Translations under genes and position numbers: made by a program
NCBI GenBank assembly: GCA_947494325.1
Contig: CANLUS010000001.1
Location: 620,001 to 684,000 of the forward strand
Source: an uncultured Flavobacteriaceae bacterium
GTDB taxonomy: Bacteria > Bacteroidota > Bacteroidia > Flavobacteriales > Flavobacteriaceae
Reading direction: 5' to 3'
DNA length: 64,000 nt
In this document: positions 1-8,066 of the stretch, piece by piece
Numbering within the stretch: position 1 is the stretch's first letter
Layout: the number at the start of each line of letters is the position of its first letter
Notes under the pieces: model-generated
Database searches by the model: none
The model's input: the letters and a program-made list of their open reading frames with translations, nothing else
What the model was told of the DNA's origin: nothing

Positions 1-172
1 TTGGTAAATCATAGATTACTGTAATCTCGTGACTAGACCCAAAATTAAACGCATCAGGCACTATGGCTTCTTTAATAGGTAATGTTTCTAATTTGAAATT
101 GTTTGCATCATCATCTACACTGCAAGATACAACCAAAAACATCAGTACTAAACTTACAAAAACTCTTTTCAT
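1..172 (-). CDS. Lipoprotein of unknown function, N-terminal part only
   Basis: The reverse strand from 172 reads into a clear lipoprotein signal peptide starting MKRVFVSLVLMFLVVSC, with Cys17 as the lipidation site. It is followed by an acidic SVDDDAN stretch, as in many Bacteroidota surface lipoproteins. About 57 residues are visible before the window edge, so the 3' end is missing. The mature part (ETLPIKEAIVPDAFNFG) recalls small Flavobacteriaceae lipoproteins without assigned function; that resemblance is from memory. It is transcribed away from the LuxE-like gene. Confidence 0.7.
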   Translation of the reverse strand, partial: MKRVFVSLVLMFLVVSCSVDDDANNFKLETLPIKEAIVPDAFNFGSSHEITVIYDLP

Positions 173-235
173 ATTCTTGTTCTTAATTTGTGCTTTTAAG
201 ATGCTAATATTATGAATGGTTGCGTTAAATAATCC

Positions 236-243
236 TATTTTTG
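236..243 (+). promoter_or_regulatory. Bacteroidota -7 promoter element for the LuxE-like gene
   Basis: TATTTTTG matches the TAnnTTTG -7 consensus of the Bacteroidota housekeeping sigma factor. It lies inside the longest possible reading frame of the LuxE-like gene, so it favours the internal ATG at 252. That would make the transcript nearly leaderless. I see no good -33 element at the usual spacing. Confidence 0.45.
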
Positions 244-251
244 CACGTACT

Positions 252-1232
252 ATGAGCTTAAAAAGTCAAATATTTGATATAAAGTCAAAGAAGATGTTCG
301 AGAATGTGGCTTTTTCTGTTTTTAAATATCAGTTTGAGCATAATAAAGTCTATCGTTCCTTTTGCGACTTACTTTACAAGCATCCAAGTGATATTTCACG
401 TATTGAAGACATTCCTTTTTTACCTATTCAATTTTTCAAATCTCATTCAGTTGTTTCTCAACGACTTTCACCAGACGTCGTTTTTTCAAGTAGTGGAACC
501 ACTGGTCAAACCACGAGTAAACATGAAGTGACAGATGTATCAATATATGAAATGAGTTATAGGCGAGCATTCGATCATTTCTACGGTAATATTGAAGAGT
601 ATACCATACTCGCATTATTACCTTCTTACTTAGAACGTCAAGGGTCTTCATTAATCTATATGGTAGATGATCTTATTACTCGTTCGAAAAAGAAGACTAG
701 TGGGTTCTATTTAGATAATGTTGATGAATTAGCTTCAGAATTAAGACGTCTTGACGCTCAAGGTGAAAGAGTATTACTTATCGGCGTTTCTTTTGCATTA
801 TTAGATTTCGTCGAAAAATATTCTTTTAATCTAAACAATACCATTATCATGGAAACTGGGGGTATGAAAGGTAGAAGAAAAGAGCTCATTCGAGCTGATT
901 TACACGCTATACTTTGCAACGGTTTTGGAACTAATCTCATACATTCGGAGTATGGTATGACCGAATTACTAAGTCAGGCATATTCCAAAGGAAATGGTGT
1001 ATTCGAATGTCCTCCATGGATGAAAGTATTTAGTAGAGATCCTGAAGACCCTTTACATTTATTTCCAGATAAGAAAACAGGCGGTGTAAATATTATAGAT
1101 TTGGCGAATCTCAACTCTTGTTCTTTTATTGCTACTCAAGATTTAGGTAGAACCTTCGAAGATGGAACCTTCGAAATTTTAGGTCGATTTGATCATTCAG
1201 ATATTAGGGGTTGTAATTTGTTGCTCGGTTAA
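252..1232 (+). CDS. LuxE-like acyl-protein synthetase
   Basis: Member of the LuxE/acyl-protein synthetase group, distantly related to the adenylate-forming (ANL/PaaK) enzymes that activate a carboxylic acid with ATP and pass the acyl group on. The nucleotide-binding signature SSSGTTGQTTSKHEV is present, and EYGMTELLSQAYS resembles the downstream adenylation motif. A cysteine sits six residues from the C-terminus (RGCNLLLG). LuxE of Vibrio harveyi is acylated on a cysteine close to its own C-terminus. An ATG at 216 would add 12 residues, but a -7 promoter element lies within that extension, so I chose 252 (326 residues). No luxC, luxD, luxA or luxB lies nearby, so light emission is not implied. 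The substrate is unknown; an acyl donor for lipid or polysaccharide modification is only an inference. Confidence 0.75.
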   Translation: MSLKSQIFDIKSKKMFENVAFSVFKYQFEHNKVYRSFCDLLYKHPSDISRIEDIPFLPIQFFKSHSVVSQRLSPDVVFSSSGTTGQTTSKHEVTDVSIYEMSYRRAFDHFYGNIEEYTILALLPSYLERQGSSLIYMVDDLITRSKKKTSGFYLDNVDELASELRRLDAQGERVLLIGVSFALLDFVEKYSFNLNNTIIMETGGMKGRRKELIRADLHAILCNGFGTNLIHSEYGMTELLSQAYSKGNGVFECPPWMKVFSRDPEDPLHLFPDKKTGGVNIIDLANLNSCSFIATQDLGRTFEDGTFEILGRFDHSDIRGCNLLLG

Positions 1233-1258
1233 GCGACTATATACGAAAACCCAAAATA

Positions 1259-1708
1259 ATGAAACAACTAATTTTTGCACTATCGTTTATATTTGCAACT
1301 TCTATTGGAGCTCAAAAAATAGATTACAACACTGATAAAGGATATCTCGTTGAAGGGTATGATGTGGTCTCTTACTTTAATAATAAGCCTCTCGAAGGAA
1401 ACAAAAAATACAATACCACGTATAAAGGTTTGAAGTTCAAGTTTTCTTCGCAGCAAAATTTACAAACCTTTTTAAAAAATCCAGAAAAATATATTCCTCA
1501 ATATGGCGGCTATTGTGCTTATGCTGTTGCAGAAAAGAAGTCAAAAATGGATATAGATCCCGATGTTTATGAAGTAAGAGATGGAAAATTGTATTTGTTT
1601 TATAGCTCATGGTTTTCTAGTAAACTAACCGATTGGCAAGAAGGTGACACTAAAAAATTACAGGCAAAAGGTGATGAAAATTGGAAAGAATTAAAATATA
1701 AGAAATGA
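1259..1708 (+). CDS. Secreted YHS domain protein, copy 1
   Basis: 149 residues. An N-terminal signal peptide ends near ATSIGAQ, followed by a YHS-type domain (GYDVVSYFNNKPLEGNKKY, then YIPQYGGYCAYAVA). YHS domains are short metal-associated modules found in copper-handling ATPases and oxygenases and as free periplasmic proteins; the exact role here is not known. The cysteine in GGYCAYA is the conserved family residue. The stop codon overlaps the ATG of the next gene, which encodes a paralogue of the same length. The two are therefore almost certainly co-transcribed and arose by tandem duplication. Confidence 0.85.
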   Translation: MKQLIFALSFIFATSIGAQKIDYNTDKGYLVEGYDVVSYFNNKPLEGNKKYNTTYKGLKFKFSSQQNLQTFLKNPEKYIPQYGGYCAYAVAEKKSKMDIDPDVYEVRDGKLYLFYSSWFSSKLTDWQEGDTKKLQAKGDENWKELKYKK

Positions 1709-2154
1709 TGAAAAAAATATTCGTTTTACTATTCTTAGTTTCAGCTACAGCTTACTCACAGCAAGTTGATTATAATATTCAAAAAGGTTTTGTGGCAAAC
1801 GGTTACGATGTAGTTTCATATTTTTCAAATAAAGCTACCAAAGGTAATAGCAAATACACCTACACCTATAAAGGGGCTGCATATAAATTCGTATCGAAAG
1901 AAAACCTCGAAAGTTTTAAAAGCAATACCGAAATGTACATACCTCAATATGGAGGATACTGTGCCTATGCTATTGGGAAAAATGGTGAAAAAGTATCTAT
2001 AAACCCAAAAACCTTTGAAATCAGAGATGGTAAATTATATTTGTTCTATAATTCCTGGGGCACAAATACGCTAGAAATGTGGACAAAACAAGGACCTGAA
2101 GCACTTCAAAAGAAAGCAGATAGTACTTGGGAAAAAACAAAATTTAAATCGTAA
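1705..2154 (+). CDS. Secreted YHS domain protein, copy 2
   Basis: Second of two adjacent 149-residue YHS proteins. It has its own signal peptide (cleavage near TAYSQ) and keeps the blocks GYDVVSYF, YIPQYGGYCAYA, IRDGKLYLFY and a C-terminal W-rich segment at the same positions as copy 1. The start overlaps the previous stop as ATGA, typical of translational coupling. Surface residues differ between copies (VAEKKSKMD in copy 1 against IGKNGEKVS here), suggesting divergence after duplication. Function is unproven; periplasmic metal or redox handling is the family-level guess. It ends just before the convergent TonB receptor gene, with no obvious hairpin terminator. Confidence 0.85.
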   Translation: MMKKIFVLLFLVSATAYSQQVDYNIQKGFVANGYDVVSYFSNKATKGNSKYTYTYKGAAYKFVSKENLESFKSNTEMYIPQYGGYCAYAIGKNGEKVSINPKTFEIRDGKLYLFYNSWGTNTLEMWTKQGPEALQKKADSTWEKTKFKS

Positions 2155-2157
2155 ATA

Positions 2158-4572
2158 TTATTCAAAGGTAAAATTATACGTTAAGGCAAATAACGGGCTA
2201 TTATTCACGGAAAGGTCGTAGGATCCTAATGGGCTTCCGCCAAAAATAATAGAATTTTCGACTCCAACCCGTTGTCCATAATATCTGTTAAAAGGGTTCT
2301 TACGGCCATATAGATTATATATTGTAAATGTCCAATCTCCTACCCAACGTTTATTGAGTTTTTTACTATATTTTACTTTCCAAGAAAAATCTAATCTATG
2401 ATAAATTGGCAATCGAGCGTTGTTTCGTTTTAAAAATATGGGCACATCAACTCCATCTATTTCAATAGCTCCACTGGCAACAGTATAAGGCCTACCAGAT
2501 TGTCCTGTAAAATTAAAACTCCAAGTGTTGTATTTTTCTCCTTCAAAATTAATAGTGCCATTAAAAATATGTGGTCTGTCAAAATCTGAGGAATACCATT
2601 GGTTATTATTAATTCTATCGGCTAAATTTTCATTTTCTGTTCTAAGGAGACTCCTCGACCATGTATAATTAAACCATCCGTTTATTTTACCTTTCGCCTT
2701 TTTAAAGCTTAATTCAAGTCCGTATGCCTTTCCTTGACCTTGAACTATAAATCTATCAATGGCTTCTTCTAGAAAAAAATCTGCTCCAGGTTTATAGGTC
2801 AAATTGTTTTCTGTATCTCTATAGTATCCTTCTAAACTTACCTCTATTTCTTTATTCTTGAATTTTTTATAGATTCCCAATCCGTATGCTTGACTGTTTT
2901 GGGGTTTTATATTTGGGTCTGATATTTTCCAACGAGATGTTGGTAATGGTGTTGTTGCATTATAGATATTTTGTAAATATTGATTTACGTTTGAGTAACT
3001 AGCTTTGATTGATGTGTTTTCATCGAATTTAACATTCACACCTAGTCTAGGCTCCAAATCGTTATACGAATTTACTTTCTCACCTTTTTCAAAAAACTCT
3101 GTACTTATTATTGTTGAGCCGGTTTCATCATAATTATTTAGTGTGTAGGGTCCTTGAAATAAGGTATGATTATATCGCAATCCTCCCGAAAGCGAAACAT
3201 TATCTGAAACTTTCCAGTTAGCATTCGCATAGCCTGAAAGTTCATAACTTGTCTCTTCGTCTAACGAAATAGGAAAAACACTAGTTGCAGTGCCTGGATC
3301 TAAGCTTCCTGGATTTAATTTATACTGGTTCGCCTGTATGCCGACATAATAATCAAATTCCTCATTCACCTTTTTAGAAATTTCAGATATTAGGCTTATA
3401 TATCTAATCTTGGACTCAAATTCTATTTTATTTGAACTTTCTAATTCAGGGAATAGCGTTTTGGCTATATAATTGCTTCCAACCAATGTAGTTCTCAAGT
3501 TTAACTGATCGTTAAAAGCATGCTGCCAATTCAGTGTTCCATTTAGTGTTTGAAAATCATATTGATTATTCTCTGCATTGATGTCCTCAATTTTGGTAAT
3601 TAAATCTAATTGATAAAAATCTTTACTATAGAACCCTGTAAAAGTTACTTGATCTTTTTCAGTAGGTAGATATAAAAGTTTCATAGTTCCGTCATAGAAA
3701 CGCGCTTTTGTATTCTTGAGTCGTTTTGAAAATAGAGGTAATAAGAAGTCTGTCAACCCAGCTCTAACACCAGAAATTAGCATCAATTTATCTTTTACAA
3801 TAGGTGTTTCTACACCTATTCTACTAGAAACTAAACCTAGACCTCCCTTCAATTTGAATTTATCTGTGTATGGATTTTTTACTTTTATATCAAGTACTGA
3901 TGTTGTTCTTCCCCCATACCGTGCAGGAATATTTGCTCGGTATAAGTCTAAAGATGATATTACATCAGGAGTAAAGACAGAGAAAAGGCCGAATAGGTGC
4001 GTGGGATTAAATACTGGTGCATAATCAAATAATAATAAGTTTTGATCTAAGGATCCCCCTCTTACCGATAAACCGTTACTAATTTCACCCGAATTATTTA
4101 CTCCTGCCAACAATGTTATTCCACGTAAGACATCAAATTCTCCTATGGCAGCAGGTATCTTTTTTAATTCTTTTGATTTAAGTTGTATTGCCCCCATTTG
4201 TGGAGATACTAGAATGTCATTAATCTTCTTTGCCTTTATTATAACTTCTGAGAGCTCTTCTTCTTTTTCTAAAAGACTAATGTTTAACGAAATATCCTTT
4301 TCTAAAACAATTGTTTGATTCTTATCCCTGAAGCCAAGATATGTTATGCTTATTTCATAATTGTTTTTTGGTAAATCGATCGAAAATAATCCATTCTTGT
4401 CAGTTACTCCCCCACAAGAACATGGTTCGATAAAGATAGTGGCATTCTCTATTGGTTTATTTGTATCATCGTTTATTACTGTAAAAGATAATTTATATTG
4501 TTGCTCTTGACCTAAGATCATATTGAATGATAAAAGAGTTAAGAAAGTAAGGAAGTAAAAAGGTGTTTTCAT
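2158..4572 (-). CDS. TonB-dependent receptor with carboxypeptidase-like N-domain
   Basis: 804-residue outer-membrane receptor. A signal peptide (to about residue 21) is followed by a carboxypeptidase-regulatory-like beta domain (about 25-110). Next comes a plug domain (about 120-240) with LSVRGGSLDQNLLLFD and ARYGGRTTSVLDIKVKNP, then a long beta-barrel ending in an aromatic residue plus Glu (ALTYNFTFE). Such receptors import scarce ligands across the outer membrane using TonB energy. The N-terminal domain carries an unusual CSCGG motif where most relatives have a threonine/asparagine-rich loop before TDxNG. It lies 34 bp downstream of a DUF4249 lipoprotein on the same strand, so the two probably form an operon and a receptor/lipoprotein pair. 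The ligand cannot be read from sequence. Confidence 0.9.
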   Translation of the reverse strand: MKTPFYFLTFLTLLSFNMILGQEQQYKLSFTVINDDTNKPIENATIFIEPCSCGGVTDKNGLFSIDLPKNNYEISITYLGFRDKNQTIVLEKDISLNISLLEKEEELSEVIIKAKKINDILVSPQMGAIQLKSKELKKIPAAIGEFDVLRGITLLAGVNNSGEISNGLSVRGGSLDQNLLLFDYAPVFNPTHLFGLFSVFTPDVISSLDLYRANIPARYGGRTTSVLDIKVKNPYTDKFKLKGGLGLVSSRIGVETPIVKDKLMLISGVRAGLTDFLLPLFSKRLKNTKARFYDGTMKLLYLPTEKDQVTFTGFYSKDFYQLDLITKIEDINAENNQYDFQTLNGTLNWQHAFNDQLNLRTTLVGSNYIAKTLFPELESSNKIEFESKIRYISLISEISKKVNEEFDYYVGIQANQYKLNPGSLDPGTATSVFPISLDEETSYELSGYANANWKVSDNVSLSGGLRYNHTLFQGPYTLNNYDETGSTIISTEFFEKGEKVNSYNDLEPRLGVNVKFDENTSIKASYSNVNQYLQNIYNATTPLPTSRWKISDPNIKPQNSQAYGLGIYKKFKNKEIEVSLEGYYRDTENNLTYKPGADFFLEEAIDRFIVQGQGKAYGLELSFKKAKGKINGWFNYTWSRSLLRTENENLADRINNNQWYSSDFDRPHIFNGTINFEGEKYNTWSFNFTGQSGRPYTVASGAIEIDGVDVPIFLKRNNARLPIYHRLDFSWKVKYSKKLNKRWVGDWTFTIYNLYGRKNPFNRYYGQRVGVENSIIFGGSPLGSYDLSVNNSPLFALTYNFTFE

Positions 4573-4606
4573 TTTTTAGAAATTGCTCAAATCATATAAA
4601 TACGGA

Positions 4607-5755
4607 CTACTTAGCAGTAGGCCAACCATTAGGGTGAACCGAAGTTCTAAAACGTCCTTCAATACAAGGTGCTCTCGAAACGATTTCCTGACCAAGAAAT
4701 TCTGGAAAATCTTCTGGCATTAAAACTGGAGGCCGTGCTTCAAGTTGCCTCTCACTTATCGCAGTACGCTGATCAATAAAAATTGAAGAAGTCACCGTTG
4801 AAGCAGCAGTAAATCTGCCTAAAACAAATTCTTCGCTATCATTTGGATTGAACATATTTCCAATTAATGCAGCTGGTGGCGGTGCATTAAACCCACTATT
4901 ATTCTCAACAACGTCTTTTAATTTTTTATAATAATTATATCCCGATAGGGACAGAGAATATTGCTGTACTTCAACTAATATATCTCGCTTACTGTATAAT
5001 AAAACATCCGCTATTGGTAATTCATTTATGGTATTCCCATTAGAAAAACGATCTGTAAACAATTTAATATTTTCATTATAGCGAATTTTCCAACAGTCTG
5101 TTTCACATGCATAAGTATGATAGTGCCCTTCTCCAAAAGGAGGGTCGTGATCTTCACAAGCCCCATTTCTAAAAATTCCATCATTGCATAACCAACACGT
5201 TATTAATTTTTCATATGAACGAAAACGCCAATAGTAATAATTTTCTTTATCAATCGGATCGTCAAATGTTACTGAAACTGAATGACCAGGCACGAATTCG
5301 TTTGAAGACTCTTTAAATAATAAATTTGGGTTATAAGTAGCACTCAAACTTGAAATAGCTACTGGTAGGCTTATTTTTTCGGGCAAAGATTGGTATTGCC
5401 TTCCATCGGATAAAGTAACCTCTAACTGCCATGAATCTCCCACAGAAGCTATAAAATTCGCTGGCGGAACGTAGGTTTCTTCCTCTTCTATCAACCTAAT
5501 AATTTCATTTGTGTTCGTATTAATAAAATTCACCTCAGCCCCATCAATAAAAACGTTTAAATATCCTGAACCGCTTAAAACAGATTCATTCAAATTTACA
5601 AAAGATGCTCCTGTAGAAGTCGCAACAAAACCCTCAATAAAAACAAGGTTTTCTTGAAACTCAAACTCCGGTTCAACGGGATCTATGCAGCTAACTAAAT
5701 TAAAAGAAAAGAGTACTAGCAGCACTTTAAAGTAATATGTGCTATAAAATTTCAT
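4607..5755 (-). CDS. DUF4249 family lipoprotein, receptor partner
   Basis: 382 residues, beginning with a lipoprotein signal peptide whose lipobox is NLVSC (Cys23). The sequence after it (IDPVEPEFEFQENLVFIEGF) is characteristic of the Bacteroidota DUF4249 family. These are often encoded beside TonB-dependent receptors, and the same arrangement is seen here with the receptor 34 bp downstream. A Cys/His-rich patch near residues 187-218 (CWLC, ACEDHD, HYHTYACETDC) stands out. It could form disulfides or bind a metal, which is inference. It is probably an outer-membrane lipoprotein that assists substrate capture by the receptor. The function is not established for the family. Confidence 0.85.
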   Translation of the reverse strand: MKFYSTYYFKVLLVLFSFNLVSCIDPVEPEFEFQENLVFIEGFVATSTGASFVNLNESVLSGSGYLNVFIDGAEVNFINTNTNEIIRLIEEEETYVPPANFIASVGDSWQLEVTLSDGRQYQSLPEKISLPVAISSLSATYNPNLLFKESSNEFVPGHSVSVTFDDPIDKENYYYWRFRSYEKLITCWLCNDGIFRNGACEDHDPPFGEGHYHTYACETDCWKIRYNENIKLFTDRFSNGNTINELPIADVLLYSKRDILVEVQQYSLSLSGYNYYKKLKDVVENNSGFNAPPPAALIGNMFNPNDSEEFVLGRFTAASTVTSSIFIDQRTAISERQLEARPPVLMPEDFPEFLGQEIVSRAPCIEGRFRTSVHPNGWPTAK

Positions 5756-5903
5756 GCGTGTGTAGGGCTTATAATAAAAAATAAATTTAAATATATATCA
5801 TCTTATTATAAACTGTCCACTCAGCATAGGTTTTAACATAAAGTTTTAACATTATATAGTAATTTTTATACAATGCTTATCCATCTATAGTTAAACAACC
5901 TGT

Positions 5904-6443
5904 TTATTTTTTTAAGTGCACCTCTGCATAATTGTGGGTATTTAAATATTCTATCCTTAAGTTTCTAAGGTATTGAATCACCAATTTTCTATCTGGATAC
6001 TCTGGGTGCAAACAGTCGTTCATTTTAGCATCTTTAGAAGTAAGCGCTATATACCAATGTCCTTTCCTGGAAGAATATAGGTTTTCAAAAATTGGGTCAC
6101 TAGTATCACTTATGGCGGCATCAATAAACATTGGAAGTAAGTTTATAGTACTCGTCACTCTTTCTACCTCATAAAATGAGAATGAAAATTCTTTGTCATT
6201 CACTTTAAATGGAACATTATCTTCAACTGCTTCATGATTCAAATGATATTTCGCATTTACAAAGTAATAAAAATCATCAGCATCCTTGGGGTCTTTAAAA
6301 ATAAGAGCATACTGTTTAGGTAACGATCTTTTAAATCGCTTCGCTAACTTTATTTTGTCTTCTTTTATGTCCGGAGCAATACGTAAAGGAATACAAGAAG
6401 AGCATAAAAAAATGGCAATAAGAACTGTAAGGATATGTTTCAT
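5904..6443 (-). CDS. Lipoprotein of unknown function
   Basis: 179 residues with a lipoprotein signal peptide ending FLCSSC (Cys17), so it is probably anchored to a membrane facing the periplasm. The mature part is mixed alpha/beta in character, with basic (KLAKRFKRSLPKQY) and aromatic (DADDFYYFVNAKYH) stretches. I do not recognise a family. It stands alone: 148 bp separate it from the DUF4249 lipoprotein, and the TetR gene is 60 bp upstream on the same strand. Co-transcription with the TetR gene is possible but unproven. Confidence 0.75.
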   Translation of the reverse strand: MKHILTVLIAIFLCSSCIPLRIAPDIKEDKIKLAKRFKRSLPKQYALIFKDPKDADDFYYFVNAKYHLNHEAVEDNVPFKVNDKEFSFSFYEVERVTSTINLLPMFIDAAISDTSDPIFENLYSSRKGHWYIALTSKDAKMNDCLHPEYPDRKLVIQYLRNLRIEYLNTHNYAEVHLKK

Positions 6444-6503
6444 TAGAATTAGCTTTGTGCTAAAATATCAATTATCATACCATCATTATTCTAGAGACGT
6501 ACA

Positions 6504-7148
6504 TTATGAAGCGTCTAAATAGAATCTTTTTTCCTCTTTAGCAGGTTTTAAAGTATCTAGATAATTTTTAAACTGTTCCATATAATTATAAAACAACGCT
6601 TTGTTATTTGTAGTTCTCTTTAAAGTTCTTACCCCTTCTAAGGAGTTAATAATAAATTCAGCCACTGGTTCTGTATTGATATGTCTATCTAAGTAACCGT
6701 CTTCTATGCCTCGATACATCAAACTAATCAGGGCGACTTTCCACTGATCTAGAACATCATATAATTGTCCTTTTAAATTATAATCGTTATGTTCATAGCT
6801 CAACGCCACTATCATATTGGTTAATGGGCTTCCTAAGTTTTGTTCTAAAGAATCATCATTTATTAATTTCTCTTGTAACAGGTCACCAAGAATAAAAATA
6901 GGATTACCTCTTCTATTAATTGGCTCTATAAACTCGCTATGAATCTCTTTTTCTACTCTTTCTTGAATAATTTTAGAAACGAAATGATGCTTATTTTCAA
7001 AGTGATAATAAAAAGCTCCTTTTGTTAAACCCACTTCTTTTATGATTAAATCAATACTTACGGCATGATATCCATACATGTTTATCAATTCATATCCTTT
7101 ATCGATCAACTTTTGCTTCGTTAATTTACGTTTAGTTTCTTGTGTCAT
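6504..7148 (-). CDS. TetR/AcrR family transcriptional regulator
   Basis: 214 residues. The N-terminal helix-turn-helix is typical of TetR repressors: YELINMYGYHAVSIDLIIKE, then VGLTKGAFYYHFENKHHF. The C-terminal two thirds are helical, as expected for the ligand-binding and dimer domain. It is divergent from the secreted DinB-like gene at 7381. The 232-bp space between them holds a candidate operator (7275-7294), so repression of itself and of the DinB-like gene is a reasonable inference. The ligand is unknown. Confidence 0.85.
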   Translation of the reverse strand: MTQETKRKLTKQKLIDKGYELINMYGYHAVSIDLIIKEVGLTKGAFYYHFENKHHFVSKIIQERVEKEIHSEFIEPINRRGNPIFILGDLLQEKLINDDSLEQNLGSPLTNMIVALSYEHNDYNLKGQLYDVLDQWKVALISLMYRGIEDGYLDRHINTEPVAEFIINSLEGVRTLKRTTNNKALFYNYMEQFKNYLDTLKPAKEEKRFYLDAS

Positions 7149-7274
7149 GATGCTTTATTTTATCTCTTTGCTAATAGAACAACCTTCTTTACATTTTTCC
7201 TACCAAAAACCTACCCTTTAGTATTTTAAAATTGATAAATTTATTTGGTGTTTATGTTTAAAATTCATAATTAC

Positions 7275-7294
7275 ATACCATTTAGTTGGTTTAT
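7275..7294. promoter_or_regulatory. Candidate TetR-family operator
   Basis: ATACCATTTAGTTGGTTTAT is an imperfect inverted repeat (ACCA...TGGT with A/T-rich flanks) between the divergent TetR and DinB-like genes. Its spacing and sequence resemble TetR-family operators. A related perfect palindrome lies at 7974-7987. Binding is inferred. Confidence 0.35.
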
Positions 7295-7356
7295 AAACAA
7301 CTCAAAATATCCTATATTTTAACATTTCTTTGTCTATACTATGTTCTATTTACGGC

Positions 7357-7364
7357 TATTTTTG
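7357..7364 (+). promoter_or_regulatory. -7 promoter element of the DinB-like gene
   Basis: TATTTTTG fits TAnnTTTG, 17 bp before the start codon at 7381. A TTTG at 7329-7332 is a possible -33 element, but its spacing of 24 bp is slightly long. Confidence 0.45.
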
Positions 7365-7380
7365 AAGAAACATTAACATT

Positions 7381-7953
7381 ATGAAAAACGTCAACGCTAA
7401 ACTTTGGCTCATTATCTTACCGCTATTATTTTGTGTCAGTCTTTCTTCAGCACAAAACACAATATCCGTCAAAAAAGGATATTCGCCTCAAATAGGAACA
7501 ACCGTTTCAATGCTTGAAGATTTAAAAAGTAGAGTTACGCGCAGTGTTCAGAATTTAAACCAGGATGAAACTGATTTCTTATTGGATAAAGAGGCAAATC
7601 GTGTTGGAGCCCTTGTTTTACACTTAGCAGCCACAGAGAAATACTATCAGGTGTATACTTTCGAGAATAGAGGGTTTAATAAAGAAGAAGCCCAACAATG
7701 GGAGGCTGCCTTAAGTCTAGGGGGTAATGCTCGTGAACGATTTACCAACAAACCGATTTCGTATTATTTGAATTTATGGGATGAAGTTCGAACGGAAACA
7801 CTTCGTCTTCTAAAAACCAAAGATGATAAATGGTTTTCTAAGAAGGTTAAAGGGGGTAGTATGAACAATCATTGGGCTTGGTACCACGTTATGGAGCACC
7901 AAGCAAATCACATGGGGCAAATACGACTAATCACTAAACGTATACCGAAATAA
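7381..7953 (+). CDS. DinB-like protein with signal peptide
   Basis: 190 residues. A signal peptide (cleavage near SLSSAQ) precedes a four-helix DinB/DUF664-like domain. The expected metal-site histidines can be picked out: LHLAATE in the middle, and HVMEHQANHMGQI near the C-terminus, giving a HxxxH pair. DinB-family proteins are usually cytoplasmic metal-dependent enzymes such as thiol S-transferases, so export to the periplasm is a variation. The gene diverges from a TetR regulator and has its own promoter-like element. The role could be detoxification of an envelope stressor sensed by the TetR protein, which is inference only. Confidence 0.75.
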   Translation: MKNVNAKLWLIILPLLFCVSLSSAQNTISVKKGYSPQIGTTVSMLEDLKSRVTRSVQNLNQDETDFLLDKEANRVGALVLHLAATEKYYQVYTFENRGFNKEEAQQWEAALSLGGNARERFTNKPISYYLNLWDEVRTETLRLLKTKDDKWFSKKVKGGSMNNHWAWYHVMEHQANHMGQIRLITKRIPK

Positions 7954-7973
7954 CACCTTATTTATCGTATAAA

Positions 7974-7987
7974 ATACCATTTGGTAT
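7974..7987. promoter_or_regulatory. Perfect palindrome downstream of the DinB-like gene
   Basis: ATACCATTTGGTAT has six-base arms (ATACCA/TGGTAT) around TT. It shares ATACCATTT with the candidate operator at 7275. It lies between convergent genes, has no T-tract and is AT-rich, so it is a poor terminator. It may be a second binding site for the TetR protein. Confidence 0.3.
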
Positions 7988-8066
7988 GTATATTTCACCT
8001 TAAAATAAGCTATTTCAAGGTAGTCACATACTATTCAGTTTGTTTTAGTTTCTCTGAAATGCACCT

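Noticed and set aside
216-251. Twelve-residue N-terminal extension of the LuxE-like protein
   Set aside because: It contains a -7 promoter element and has no family-like residues; ATG 252 is the likelier start.
252-1232. A bioluminescence (lux) operon
   Set aside because: Only a LuxE-like gene is present; no luxA, luxB, luxC or luxD is nearby.
3716-4024. Forward 102-residue open frame inside the TonB receptor gene
   Set aside because: It is a shadow of the receptor plug coding on the reverse strand, with no supporting motif.
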